From: an uncultured Phascolarctobacterium sp.
Lineage (GTDB): Bacteria; Bacillota; Negativicutes; Acidaminococcales; Acidaminococcaceae
Assembly: GCA_946002345.1 (NCBI GenBank)
Contig: CAMFZA010000030.1
Coordinates: forward strand, 1-12,133
Length of the DNA: 12,133 nt
Direction of reading: 5' to 3'
The position numbers and the translations under genes are program-made. Below are positions 6,642-12,133 of this stretch, in pieces. Under the pieces are notes generated by a model. That model was not told the origin of the DNA and made no database searches. It saw only the letters and a program-made list of their open reading frames with translations. Numbering within the stretch: the stretch's first letter is position 1; each line of letters starts with the position of its first letter.

Positions 6642-6670
6642 TTGCTTTAGACTAAACTATGTGATACAAT
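6642..6670 (+). promoter_or_regulatory. Probable promoter of rpmE
   Basis: TTGCTT (6642-6647), 17 bases, then TACAAT (6665-6670) preceded by TG one base upstream, an extended -10 (TGATACAAT). The predicted start near 6677 gives a 5' leader of about 55 nt for rpmE. The -35 box is weak (three of six), which the extended -10 could offset. Upstream bases 6606-6641 are AT-rich without an obvious terminator for the cyclase gene. Confidence 0.6.
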
Positions 6671-6732
6671 CATCTAGTGTTAATATCTAACGATGAAACT
6701 AATCTGTTCTCTAGTAAAGTGAGGTGTAAAGA

Positions 6733-6936
6733 ATGAAAGAAAAGATTCATCCGAAATACGGTGAAGTTACTGCTACCTGCGCATGCGGCGCCAGCTTCGT
6801 AACCGGTAGCACTAAGAAAGAGATTCGCGTGGATGTTTGCTCTAAATGCCATCCATTCTTCACTGGTCAACAACGTAACGTTGCTGCTCGCGGCCGTATT
6901 GAAAAATTCAATAAGCGCTATAACAAAGAACAATAA
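6733..6936 (+). CDS. rpmE: 50S ribosomal protein L31 (bL31), zinc-binding type
   Basis: A 67-residue large-subunit protein that contributes to the bridge between ribosomal subunits. Seen: the start [12 protein letters not shown] (Cys16, Cys18) and CSKC (Cys36, Cys39), which together form the four-cysteine zinc site of the C+ form, followed by HPFFTGQQ and a basic tail. The zinc-free paralogue (RpmE2/YtiA type) lacks these cysteines, so this is the zinc-replete version. In bacteria with both forms, zinc limitation swaps one for the other; no second copy is in this window. GAGGT lies about eight bases before the ATG. It has its own promoter and a strong terminator, so it is largely monocistronic with possible read-through into the DUF1385 gene. 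Confidence 0.98.
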   Translation: MKEKIHPKYGEVTATCACGASFVTGSTKKEIRVDVCSKCHPFFTGQQRNVAARGRIEKFNKRYNKEQ

Positions 6937-6946
6937 TCTCTATATC

Positions 6947-6990
6947 TACAGCAGAGCAGTAACTAGATTGCTCTGCTGTATTTATTTTTA
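6947..6990 (+). terminator. Rho-independent terminator after rpmE
   Basis: A perfect 12-base inverted repeat, TACAGCAGAGCA (6947-6958) with TGCTCTGCTGTA (6969-6980), has a ten-base loop and is followed by TTTATTTTTA (6981-6990). It starts 11 bases after the rpmE stop. No promoter is obvious between it and the DUF1385 start at 7018, so downstream genes may rely on partial read-through. Confidence 0.88.
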
Positions 6991-7017
6991 GTCTTGTTTT
7001 GACTTAGGAGTTCGAAG

Positions 7018-7905
7018 ATGACCTGTACTAAACCTAATGTTGGCGGACAAGCTGTAATAGAAGGCGTCATGATGCGCGGCACGGACAAGGTGGCCGTAGC
7101 TGTGCGCAAGCCTGACGGGGAAATCGAAGTAGATGTCAAACCCGTAAGCAGTATTCGCGACAAATATCCGATTTTGAAAAAACCGCTGCTGCGGGGCGTA
7201 ATCGCCCTGTTTGAATCACTCCACGATGGCATGAAGGCCCTGGCCTATTCTGCTCAGGTAAGTGGGGATGAGGACGAGCAGCTTTCTGATAAAGAAATGG
7301 TGTTGACCATTATTACCTCTGTGGCCTTGGCCATTGGCCTGTTCATCGTGGTGCCCACCTGGTCCATGCGCTTTTTGCACACGCTGACCGATGAGCCCAT
7401 GCTGTTAAATCTGGCTGAGGGTGTCTTGCGCATGGTGATTTTCTTGTGCTATATTGCTGCCATCTCTTCCATGGAGGACATCCAAAGGGTGTTCCAATAC
7501 CACGGTGCAGAGCATAAGACAATTTATACCTACGAGGCAGGCTTGCCCCTGAAGGTGGAGAATGTGCGTCCTTTTAGCACCCTGCACCCCCGCTGTGGTA
7601 CCAATTTTTTAATGATTGTCATGCTGATTAGCATGTTTGTTTTTACCTTTTTAGGTTGGCCCAGTTTGCTGGAGCGCATTGCTTCCCGTATTGTGCTCAT
7701 GCCTGTGATTGCGGGCGTCAGCTATGAGTTGATTCGCTTTGCCGGTGCTCATGCAGAAAACAGCTTGGTACATGCCTGCATCATGCCGGGCCTGCTTTTG
7801 CAAAAGCTCACCACTCGCCAGCCCGACGATAGCCAAATCGAGGTGGCTATTGCTTCCTTGAAGGCAGTGTTATCAGAGGAAGAAGTAGAAAGCGAGCAGC
7901 CATGA
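7018..7905 (+). CDS. DUF1385 integral membrane protein (YqhQ-like)
   Basis: A 295-residue member of the DUF1385 family (COG3872; YqhQ in B. subtilis), whose biochemical role I do not know. Seen: the family-defining N-terminal GGQAVIEGVMMRG (9-21), hydrophobic segments at about 94-116 and 132-152, the central YHGAEHKTIYTYE (161-173) and STLHPRCGTNFL (187-198), two more membrane segments at about 197-214 and 222-240 ending in SYELIRFAG, and an acidic C-terminal tail. Conserved His, Glu and Cys residues in the central motifs suggest metal binding, an inference only. TAGGAG is seven bases before the ATG. It lies in the translation gene run between rpmE and prfA. Its stop codon overlaps a 14-codon reading frame (ATGA), after which a repeat element is inserted. 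Confidence 0.9.
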   Translation: MTCTKPNVGGQAVIEGVMMRGTDKVAVAVRKPDGEIEVDVKPVSSIRDKYPILKKPLLRGVIALFESLHDGMKALAYSAQVSGDEDEQLSDKEMVLTIITSVALAIGLFIVVPTWSMRFLHTLTDEPMLLNLAEGVLRMVIFLCYIAAISSMEDIQRVFQYHGAEHKTIYTYEAGLPLKVENVRPFSTLHPRCGTNFLMIVMLISMFVFTFLGWPSLLERIASRIVLMPVIAGVSYELIRFAGAHAENSLVHACIMPGLLLQKLTTRQPDDSQIEVAIASLKAVLSEEEVESEQP

Positions 7906-7946
7906 AAATCGCTGTGTTAGATGTACTGCTAAAAAGGAAGAAGTAA
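7902..7946 (+). CDS. Possible 14-codon micro-ORF overlapping the DUF1385 stop
   Basis: An ATG overlaps the DUF1385 stop as ATGA and opens a short frame encoding MKIAVLDVLLKRKK. The overlap is the form used for translational coupling, and the peptide has a hydrophobic then basic character. It may be chance, or the remaining start of a gene lost when the repeat downstream was inserted. There is no direct evidence of expression and the upstream ribosome binding site is poor. Confidence 0.15.
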   Translation: MKIAVLDVLLKRKK

Positions 7947-7957
7947 AAAGTGAAAGC

Positions 7958-8052
7958 TAGAGCCTCCCTTTGTAAAGGGAGGGGAACCGCATACCGGTGG
8001 AGGTATGCCTCAGTCAGCTGCGCTGACAGCTCTCTTTGTAAAGGGAGCCATA
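7958..8052 (+). repeat. MITE-like palindromic repeat between the DUF1385 gene and prfA
   Basis: About 91 bases with related inverted ends: AGCCTCCCTTTGTAAAG on the left and, read on the other strand, GGCTCCCTTTACAAAG on the right. A TA dinucleotide flanks each side (7958-7959, 8051-8052), consistent with a TA target duplication. Inside are four stems in a row: CCTCCCTTT/AAAGGGAGG (7963-7982), GCATACC/GGTATGC (7989-8008), GTCAGC/GCTGAC (8013-8027) and CTCTCTTT/AAAGGGAG with one wobble pair (8030-8047). The look is that of small dispersed non-coding repeats seen in many copies in gut Firmicutes genomes. It has no coding capacity and no T-tract, so it should not terminate transcription. It lies 24 bases before the prfA start. 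Confidence 0.75.
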
Positions 8053-8073
8053 ATATGAAACAAGGAGACCTAT

Positions 8074-9141
8074 ATGCTCGACAAACTGCAAGCAATAGAA
8101 GATAGATATTTAGATTTAGAAGCTAAAATCAGTGATCCGGATGTAATTGCGGACCAAAGTAATTGGCAAAAGGCTACCAAGGCTCACGCAAAGCTGGAGC
8201 CCGTAGTTACTGCCTATCGTGAGTACCGGGATATGTGCGCTGCTCGCGACGAGGCGGAGGAGATTTTGCGTGCCAACGAGGACGAAGAGCTGGTGGAAAT
8301 GGCTAAGGAGGAGCTTAAGGAGCTAAAGCCCCAAATTGAGGCCTACGAGGAGCGCTTGACCATTTTACTGCTGCCCTCCGACCCCAATGATGACAAAAAC
8401 GTTATTGTGGAAATTCGCGGCGGTGCTGGCGGCGAGGAGGCGGCTCTTTTTGCGGGGGTACTCTTTAGAATGTACCTGCGCTATGCGGAAACTCGCGGCT
8501 GGAAGGTGGAGGTTATGGACTCCAATCCTACCGAGCTGGGCGGCTTCAAGGAAGTAGTGTTCCAGATTAATGGTGATGCTGTGTATAGTCGCATGAAGTT
8601 CGAAAGTGGCGTACATCGTGTGCAGCGTGTGCCGGAAACTGAATCCCAGGGCCGGGTGCACACCTCCACCGTAACTGTAGCCGTGCTTCCTGAAGCTGAG
8701 GAAGTGGACGTAGAAATCAATCCTGCAGATTTGCGCATTGATACCTATCGCGCCGGTGGTGCCGGTGGGCAGTATGTAAATAAAACTGAATCTGCCGTGC
8801 GCATGACCCATATTCCTACAGGCATTGTGGCGCAATGCCAGGACGAAAAATCCCAGCTGAAGAACCGTGAAAAATGCCTGCGTGTTTTGCGGGCCCGCAT
8901 TTTGGAAAAGGCTCAGGAGGAGCAGCGTGCTGCCACCGCCGAGGACCGCAAAAGCCAGGTTGGTACTGGCGACCGCTCCGAGCGCATCCGCACCTACAAC
9001 TATCCTCAGGGCCGGGTTACGGACCATCGCATTGGCCTGACCCTGCACAAACTGGACACCATTGTGAATGGCGATATGGACGAGCTTTTGGATGCCCTGA
9101 TTACCGCTAAGCAAAGCGAACAATTACGACAGGTGAAATAA
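8074..9141 (+). CDS. prfA: Peptide chain release factor 1 (RF1)
   Basis: Recognises UAA and UAG in the ribosomal A site and triggers release of the finished protein. Seen over 355 residues: an N-terminal coiled helical domain, [15 protein letters not shown] (113-127), the stop-codon recognition tripeptide of the PxT type (PET, 187-189) in [14 protein letters not shown], and the catalytic GGQ (231-233) in [17 protein letters not shown]. The PxT motif distinguishes RF1 from RF2 (SPF), and there is no RF2-type frameshift. Length is normal. AAGGAG lies six bases before the ATG at 8074. It is followed after one base by prmC, whose product methylates Gln233. The inserted repeat upstream separates it from the DUF1385 gene, so it may be read from a distant promoter; none is evident immediately before it. 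Confidence 0.99.
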   Translation: MLDKLQAIEDRYLDLEAKISDPDVIADQSNWQKATKAHAKLEPVVTAYREYRDMCAARDEAEEILRANEDEELVEMAKEELKELKPQIEAYEERLTILLLPSDPNDDKNVIVEIRGGAGGEEAALFAGVLFRMYLRYAETRGWKVEVMDSNPTELGGFKEVVFQINGDAVYSRMKFESGVHRVQRVPETESQGRVHTSTVTVAVLPEAEEVDVEINPADLRIDTYRAGGAGGQYVNKTESAVRMTHIPTGIVAQCQDEKSQLKNREKCLRVLRARILEKAQEEQRAATAEDRKSQVGTGDRSERIRTYNYPQGRVTDHRIGLTLHKLDTIVNGDMDELLDALITAKQSEQLRQVK

Positions 9142-9142
9142 A

Positions 9143-10078
9143 ATGGCGAACTCTGTTTGGACCATTATGAAAATTTTAAATTGGACGAAGCAGTACTTTG
9201 AAGCAAAGGGCGTGGAGAATCCACGCCTGGATGCGGAAGTACTGCTTTGTGCTGTCTTAAAGTGCCAGCGGATTACCCTCTATGTGGATTTTGAGCGCCC
9301 CTTGAGCGAGGAGGAACTGGCCACCTACCGCGATTATGTGCAGCGGCGGGGCAATTTTGAGCCGCTAGCCTATATTTTGGGTGAAAAGGCCTTTATGCGC
9401 AACAGCTTTAAGGTGAATAAGGCCACGCTGGTGCCGCGCCCGGAAACAGAGCTATTGGTGGAAAGTCTGGTGCGGATTGCACCCATGCTACGGCCGGAGG
9501 GTGATGTGAAAATCCTTGACATTGGCACGGGCAGTGGCGCTATTATCGTGTCCCTTTTGGATTATTTGCCCCAGGCTAAGGGCGTGGGCGTGGATATTAG
9601 CGTGGATGCGCTTATTGTGGCTAAGGAAAACTCCGAAAAAATCGGCGTTACCGGTCGCATTGGCTTTGTGCGCAGTGATGTTTTTAGCAAGCTGCCTATG
9701 GATAAAAAGTTTGATATTATCGTCTCTAATCCGCCCTATATCCCTGCGGAGGATATTGCAGGCCTTGACAAGGACGTGCAGCAGGAGCCCCGGGGTGCCT
9801 TGGATGGCGGCGTGGATGGCCTTGATTTTTATCGTCGCATTACGGCGGAGGCCATGGTACACATGGCGGAGCAGGGAGTTTTGGCCTTTGAGGTGGGCAT
9901 TCATCAAGCCCAAGCAGTGCAGCAGCTGTGCCTGGATGCTGGCTTTGCTAAAACCAGCGTGCGCAAGGATTATGCGGGCATCGAGCGCATGGTGTTCGCC
10001 GTGAAGGCCACGGTAACAACGCCGGAGGCCATGGCCCACTACGAGGCCTTGCTGGCCGAGGCAGCCAGGGAACTGTAA
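9143..10078 (+). CDS. prmC: Release factor glutamine N5-methyltransferase PrmC
   Basis: Transfers a methyl group from S-adenosylmethionine to the glutamine of the GGQ motif of RF1 and RF2, which strengthens peptide release. Seen over 311 residues: an N-terminal helical domain with NPRLDAEVLL (26-35), the linker VPRPETELLVE (97-107), the SAM-binding ILDIGTGSG (124-132) and the catalytic NPPY (196-199) in VSNPPYIPAED. The C-terminal tail after IERMVF is about 30 residues longer than I expect. One base separates it from the prfA stop, and AGGTGA six bases before ATG 9143 supports that start. A second ATG at 9167 would give a more usual N-terminus (MKILNWTKQ) but has a poorer site. It is co-transcribed with its substrate gene, as in many bacteria. 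Confidence 0.97.
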   Translation: MANSVWTIMKILNWTKQYFEAKGVENPRLDAEVLLCAVLKCQRITLYVDFERPLSEEELATYRDYVQRRGNFEPLAYILGEKAFMRNSFKVNKATLVPRPETELLVESLVRIAPMLRPEGDVKILDIGTGSGAIIVSLLDYLPQAKGVGVDISVDALIVAKENSEKIGVTGRIGFVRSDVFSKLPMDKKFDIIVSNPPYIPAEDIAGLDKDVQQEPRGALDGGVDGLDFYRRITAEAMVHMAEQGVLAFEVGIHQAQAVQQLCLDAGFAKTSVRKDYAGIERMVFAVKATVTTPEAMAHYEALLAEAAREL

Positions 10079-10092
10079 AAGAGGTTGGATAA

Positions 10093-11190
10093 ATGGAAAC
10101 TAAGTATTGGAAGTTAACAGGTGGGCCAGAGGATGCCGCTGCCTATGCGGAGGCAGGAGCACTGGTGCGAGCAGGCCAGGTGGTGGCCTTTCCCACTGAA
10201 ACAGTATATGGCTTGGGGGCTAATGCCTTAAATTCCCAAGCGGTGGCCAAGATTTTTGCCGCTAAGGGGAGGCCTCAGGATAATCCTTTGATTGTTCATA
10301 TTGCCCGCAAGGAGGACATTGCAGCGCTGACCACTGGCCTCAATGCCAATGCCCGCAAAATCATGGAGCATTTCATGCCGGGGCCCCTCACCATCATCGT
10401 GCCCAAGGCGGAAATCATACCTGATGTGACTAGTGCCGGGCTCGACACTGTGGGCGTGCGCTTTCCCATTAATAAATACGCTCAAGACTTCATCTTGGCC
10501 TGCGGGTGCCCCATTGCGGCACCCTCGGCCAATATTAGCGGTCGCCCCAGTCCCACCAACGCACAGGATGTGTTGGAGGACATGCAGGGCAAGGTGGCAG
10601 GCGTTTTGGACGGTGGCAGCTGTGGGGTGGGTCTGGAGTCCACCGTGGTGGATACTACAAGTCCTGTTCCCACCATTTGTCGGCCGGGGGGCGTGACCTA
10701 TGAGATGCTGACGGAGGTGCTGGGGGCGGTGGAAATTGATCCGGCACTTTTGGGCGATAAGGATTTTAAGCCCATCGCACCGGGGATGAAGTACCGCCAT
10801 TACGCTCCCAAGGAGCCGGTATATTTGCTGGAAGGCGAGGCCATAGAACTGCTGCCCATGCTGGTTAGCAGGGCCTTGAGCGCGGGCCTCACGGTGGGTG
10901 TGCTCTGCGACAGCGGAATGCGGGAAAGACTGCCCAAGGACGAGAGAGTGCTGCTTTCCTGCGGGGGCGCAAGTCGTCAGGCTTTGGCGGCAGATTTGTT
11001 TTATCTGCTGCGTGATTTTGATCGTACCAAGCCCGATGTTATTTTGGCTCAGGGGGTGAGCGAGGACGGGATTGGCCTTGCGATCATGAATCGTCTGCGC
11101 AAGGCAGCGGGCTACCAAATAATTACCCTTGAAAATGGTGTTTTAACCCTCAAAGGGGATAAACAATTACCTGCTTTTATGATACAATAA
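10093..11190 (+). CDS. ywlC: L-threonylcarbamoyladenylate synthase (Sua5/YwlC type)
   Basis: Makes threonylcarbamoyl-AMP from threonine, bicarbonate and ATP, the first step of t6A modification at position 37 of ANN-decoding tRNAs. The 365-residue protein has two domains. The N-terminal YrdC domain shows PTETVYGLG (34-42), KGRPQDNPL (58-66), PGPLT (96-100), SANISG (145-150) and STVVD. A linker with PGMKYRHYAPK (230-240) leads to the smaller C-terminal Sua5 domain, absent from short TsaC proteins. The linker motif is characteristic of Sua5. GAGGT is about eight bases before ATG 10093, 14 bases after prmC. It continues the translation theme of the run. Its last codons overlap a possible promoter for rpiB. 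Confidence 0.96.
   Translation: METKYWKLTGGPEDAAAYAEAGALVRAGQVVAFPTETVYGLGANALNSQAVAKIFAAKGRPQDNPLIVHIARKEDIAALTTGLNANARKIMEHFMPGPLTIIVPKAEIIPDVTSAGLDTVGVRFPINKYAQDFILACGCPIAAPSANISGRPSPTNAQDVLEDMQGKVAGVLDGGSCGVGLESTVVDTTSPVPTICRPGGVTYEMLTEVLGAVEIDPALLGDKDFKPIAPGMKYRHYAPKEPVYLLEGEAIELLPMLVSRALSAGLTVGVLCDSGMRERLPKDERVLLSCGGASRQALAADLFYLLRDFDRTKPDVILAQGVSEDGIGLAIMNRLRKAAGYQIITLENGVLTLKGDKQLPAFMIQ
11160..11188 (+). promoter_or_regulatory. Possible promoter for rpiB at the end of the Sua5 gene
   Basis: TGATACAAT (11180-11188) is identical to the extended -10 of the rpmE promoter and overlaps the Sua5 stop codon. TAAACA (11160-11165), four of six matches to TTGACA, lies 17 bases upstream of TACAAT. 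A start near 11195 would give an rpiB leader of about 125 nt that includes the hairpin at 11235-11274. The boxes lie in coding sequence and could be chance. Confidence 0.4.
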
Positions 11191-11234
11191 TCTTACATAA
11201 AATTAGACTGTTGAGAAAGTACCAGAGACAAGGA

Positions 11235-11274
11235 AGGGCGACGACGGCGTATGTGGAATACTCCTAGGAGCCCT
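11235..11274 (+). promoter_or_regulatory. Structured RNA hairpin in the rpiB leader
   Basis: Outer stem AGGGC (11235-11239) with GCCCT (11270-11274). Next come two adjacent G-A oppositions (G11240-A11269, A11241-G11268), C11242-G11267, another G-A (11243/11266), A11244-T11265 and a bulged C11245. The upper stem GGCGTAT/ATACTCC (11246-11252, 11258-11264) has one C-T mismatch, and the apical loop is five bases. Tandem GA pairs inside a helix are typical of functional RNA. No T-tract follows, so it is not a terminator. It lies 46 bases before the rpiB start in the 130-base gap after the Sua5 gene. The ligand or role is unknown, and it could also be part of a small RNA or a processed repeat. Confidence 0.45.
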
Positions 11275-11320
11275 GACGCAGGATATGGTGCTTTATCAGC
11301 AGGCTCGGAAGGAGTTCTAT

Positions 11321-11764
11321 ATGAAAATTGCAATTGCTTGCGACCACGGAGGCTACCATCTGAAGGAGCACATCAAAAAGTATTTGACTGAAAAGGGCAT
11401 TGAAATTGTTGACCATGGCACCTACAGCGAGGATAGTGTGGACTATCCTGATTTTGCGGAAAAGCTGTGCCATGATATTACTAGCGGCGAGAGCGGTGCT
11501 GAGCGGGGTATTTTGATTTGCGGTACCGGCATTGGCATCTCCATTGCTGCTAACAAGTGCAAGGGCATTCGTGCTGCTTTGTGCGCTGATGTATTCTCTG
11601 CTAAAATGAGCCGGGAGCATAATAATGCCAATGTGCTGTGCATGGGCGAGCGCACCACTGGCGTGGGCTTGGCCGAGATGATTACGGATACTTGGCTGGA
11701 GACCGAATTTGCCGGCGGCCGTCATCAACGTCGTGTGGATAAGATTATGGCATTAGAAAAATAA
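11321..11764 (+). CDS. rpiB: Ribose-5-phosphate isomerase B
   Basis: Interconverts ribose 5-phosphate and ribulose 5-phosphate in the non-oxidative pentose phosphate pathway (RpiB/LacA/LacB family, cytosolic). Seen over 147 residues: MKIAIACDHGGYHLKEHI at the start, GTYSEDSVDYPDFA, the catalytic-cysteine loop LICGTGIGISIAANK, RAALCADVFSAKMSREHNNANVL and a C-terminal GGRHQRRVDKI. Length is normal. An in-frame ATG at 11285 adds 12 residues with no family match and has no ribosome binding site. AAGGAG six bases before 11321 settles the start. It is followed after 15 bases by the YwlG-type gene, the same order as in B. subtilis. Confidence 0.97.
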   Translation: MKIAIACDHGGYHLKEHIKKYLTEKGIEIVDHGTYSEDSVDYPDFAEKLCHDITSGESGAERGILICGTGIGISIAANKCKGIRAALCADVFSAKMSREHNNANVLCMGERTTGVGLAEMITDTWLETEFAGGRHQRRVDKIMALEK

Positions 11765-11779
11765 TAGAAGGTAATGGCT

Positions 11780-12133
11780 ATGGAAATAACTACAATTGTA
11801 AACGAGCTTACCGCTGCCGCGGAGGAGCTCATCAGCGTGGCCCAGCCACGTCAAGGACAAATTTTCGTTGTGGGCTGTAGCACCAGCGAGGTGTTGGGTA
11901 ATAAAATCGGCACCGGTGGCAGCAGCGACGTTGCCGTAGCCATGTTTAAGGCCCTCAAGGCTGTGTGTGATGTACATGGCCTGTTTTTGGCCGTGCAATG
12001 CTGCGAGCATTTAAACCGTTCCCTAGTAATTGATGCACCCTGTCAGGACCGCTACAGCTTTGACGAGGTGACCGTGCGCCCCATTGGTCATGCTGGTGGC
12101 GCGATGGGTGCAGCGGCCTATGATAAATTAGCG
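11780..12133 (+). CDS. ywlG: DUF436 family protein (YwlG/UPF0340), 3' end beyond the window
   Basis: The first 118 codons, open to the window edge, of a DUF436 family protein (TIGR01440, YwlG in B. subtilis). The function is unknown to me. Seen: an N-terminal helix, IFVVGCSTSEVLGNKIGTGGS with the family GCSTSEV motif (about residues 33-39), LFLAVQCCEHLNRSLVI with a Cys-Cys-Glu-His cluster, and VRPIGHAGGAMGAAAYDKL near the edge. The cysteine and histidine residues suggest metal or cofactor binding, an inference. Two in-frame ATGs lie at 11774 and 11780; AAGGT ends seven bases before the second, so I chose 11780. It lies 15 bases after rpiB in what looks like one operon. In B. subtilis glyA and upp follow; that part is outside the window. 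Confidence 0.9.
   Translation, partial: MEITTIVNELTAAAEELISVAQPRQGQIFVVGCSTSEVLGNKIGTGGSSDVAVAMFKALKAVCDVHGLFLAVQCCEHLNRSLVIDAPCQDRYSFDEVTVRPIGHAGGAMGAAAYDKLA

Noticed and set aside
8365..9123. 252-codon minus-strand open frame opposite prfA
   Set aside because: The plus-strand product is unambiguous release factor 1; the reverse frame has no recognisable motif or ribosome binding site.
10228..11118. 296-codon minus-strand open frame opposite the Sua5 gene
   Set aside because: The Sua5 motifs cover this region on the plus strand; the opposite translation is His/Gln-rich with no family features.
11285..11320. Upstream ATG for rpiB
   Set aside because: No ribosome binding site before it, while AAGGAG lies correctly before 11321, which also matches the family N-terminus.

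Overview
The window looks like chromosomal DNA of a low-to-moderate GC, anaerobic Firmicutes-type bacterium. Strong AGGAGG-type ribosome binding sites precede most genes, TTGACA/TATAAT-like promoters and U-tailed hairpins are present, the thiazole pathway uses the oxygen-sensitive ThiH route, and the order rpmE ... prfA-prmC ... sua5(ywlC) ... rpiB-ywlG recalls the Bacillus subtilis rpmE-to-ywlG region. My best guess is a gut member of the Negativicutes, but this is an inference from overall character and not from a search.

Left part (1-1208): a nearly complete alanine racemase gene (alr), read rightwards. Its reading frame has no ATG, GTG or TTG before the conserved N-terminal WAEI segment, so it probably starts at an ATT codon. 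It is closed by a terminator-like hairpin.

Middle-left part (1281-5079, minus strand): a five-gene operon for the thiazole half of thiamine, thiS-thiF-thiG-thiH-tenI. ThiF activates the C-terminal glycine of ThiS so it can carry sulfur. ThiH (radical SAM) makes dehydroglycine from tyrosine. ThiG joins these with 1-deoxyxylulose 5-phosphate, and TenI tautomerises the product. A very good promoter and a leader of about 110 nt precede thiS. The leader contains a strong intrinsic terminator but no recognisable TPP riboswitch.

Middle part (5142-6605, plus strand): a divergently transcribed, membrane-anchored diguanylate cyclase with intact GGDEF and RxxD sites and a helical extracytoplasmic sensor region.

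Right part (6642-12133, plus strand): a translation-centred run. rpmE (zinc-type ribosomal protein bL31) has its own promoter and terminator. It is followed by a DUF1385 membrane protein, a MITE-like repeat of about 91 bp, prfA (release factor 1), prmC (which methylates the GGQ glutamine of RF1), sua5 (threonylcarbamoyl-AMP synthase for t6A tRNA), a structured leader hairpin, rpiB (ribose-5-phosphate isomerase B) and the start of a DUF436/YwlG gene that runs off the window.

There is no gene-free stretch over 300 bases. The largest gap is the divergent thiS/diguanylate cyclase region (4933-5225, 293 nt), which holds two promoters and the thi leader terminator. The most interesting unexplained structures are the thiS leader, the tandem-GA hairpin before rpiB, the ATT start of alr, and the repeat inserted between the DUF1385 gene and prfA.
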